The position numbers and the translations under genes are program-made. Below, piece after piece: positions 63,521 to 64,000 of a DNA stretch of 64,000 nt. The stretch covers positions 24,815,755 to 24,879,754 of the forward strand of contig CM022670.1 in assembly GCA_012295275.1 (NCBI GenBank), read 5' to 3'. The notes under the pieces were generated by a model. That model did not search any database and had not been told where the DNA came from. It saw only the letters and a list, made by a program, of their open reading frames with translations. This DNA comes from Chrysomallon squamiferum (Eukaryota > Mollusca > Gastropoda > Neomphalida > Peltospiridae). Each line of letters opens with the position of its first letter. The stretch's first letter is position 1.

Positions 63521-64000
63521 GTAAATAACAACTTAATTATTTACTGTGCGTGTTTCATGAAGATTAAAAATATCTTTTTTCTTTTGCGTTACTTTTATAT
63601 CATGTCCGAAAAGATCATAATATTATATTGCTTGGAAAAAGAAAATAAATATATATATTATTTTAGTCAGAGATTTTACATTTTATTTATTTATTTATTA
63701 TTATTATTATTATTATTTTTTTTTTTTTTTTGACGTAGCTTTGATACTGCATTGTTATAAGCAACCTTTATTGTAATATTTATTACCAAAAGTTATGCAG
63801 CTTCTGAAATAAATGAATTAGACAATATCTCTTACCTGAAAGCCCAGATATAGAAAATATTTCTTTTAAAAAAGAAGGCTTCAAATTTTCAAACTTCGTC
63901 AATTATGAATTGTTGATTTGGTGATTTGGAATAATAAATACCGACTGAACAATAAATGTCTTGGGTCTAAATTCAAATAATTATAAACATATACATTATT
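63521..64000. other. AT-rich sequence to the right edge, probably intron
   Basis: It contains a TTA tract running into a T run at about 63690-63731. No further exon of the right-edge gene was recognised before the window ends. Confidence 0.45.

Overview
The window is nuclear DNA from an intron-rich animal. It is very AT-rich (roughly 70-75% A+T by eye) and full of microsatellites. Genes are split into many short exons with GT-AG splice sites, and dispersed repeats and a Tc1/mariner remnant are present. Gene content and repeat style suggest a lophotrochozoan, most likely a mollusc; that assignment is inference. There is no sign of bacterial, viral or organellar sequence.

Layout. (1) 1-8077: intergenic DNA downstream of the main minus-strand gene. 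It holds a dispersed repeat (about 1285-1680) and one copy (about 1754-4960) of a ~3.2 kb segmental duplication carrying three orphan exons. (2) 8078-42142, minus strand: a large gene that I read exon by exon (35 coding exons, about 1,610 residues). It encodes a VWA3B-like protein: a degenerate von Willebrand A (VWA) domain, a canonical VWA domain with an intact MIDAS, a proline/arginine-rich linker, a vestigial third block, and three Tudor-like (DUF4537-type) units. The second copy of the duplication (about 14361-17620) lies inside it, supplies the first Tudor unit, and carries a 415-bp internally deleted Tc1/mariner element that the other copy lacks. (3) 42143-42881: a 739-bp head-to-head intergenic gap, probably a shared promoter. 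(4) 42882-54411, plus strand: a complete DHHC palmitoyltransferase gene of the ZDHHC2/15/20 type (12 coding exons, 355 residues), with an in-frame cassette exon that duplicates the start of the following exon, and a second possible last exon at 56054. (5) about 56.1-62.7 kb: AT-rich intergenic DNA and possible 3' UTR, ending in a ~250-bp tandem duplication and a higher-GC promoter-like stretch. (6) 62713 to the right edge, plus strand: a TATA box, a signal-peptide exon and a 19-base microexon, the 5' end of a gene that leaves the window.

The two complete genes do not form an obvious pathway. VWA3B-family proteins are linked to ciliated cells in animals, whereas ZDHHC2/15/20 enzymes S-palmitoylate membrane proteins. 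The most notable observations are the partial-gene duplication with its paralogous empty site for the transposon, an apparent AT instead of GT splice donor followed by an in-frame stop in the VWA3B-like gene, and the duplicated SLGDG-coding exons with alternative C-termini in the ZDHHC gene. I did not find a convincing new biological system; the exon coordinates come from manual splice-site reading without transcript data.
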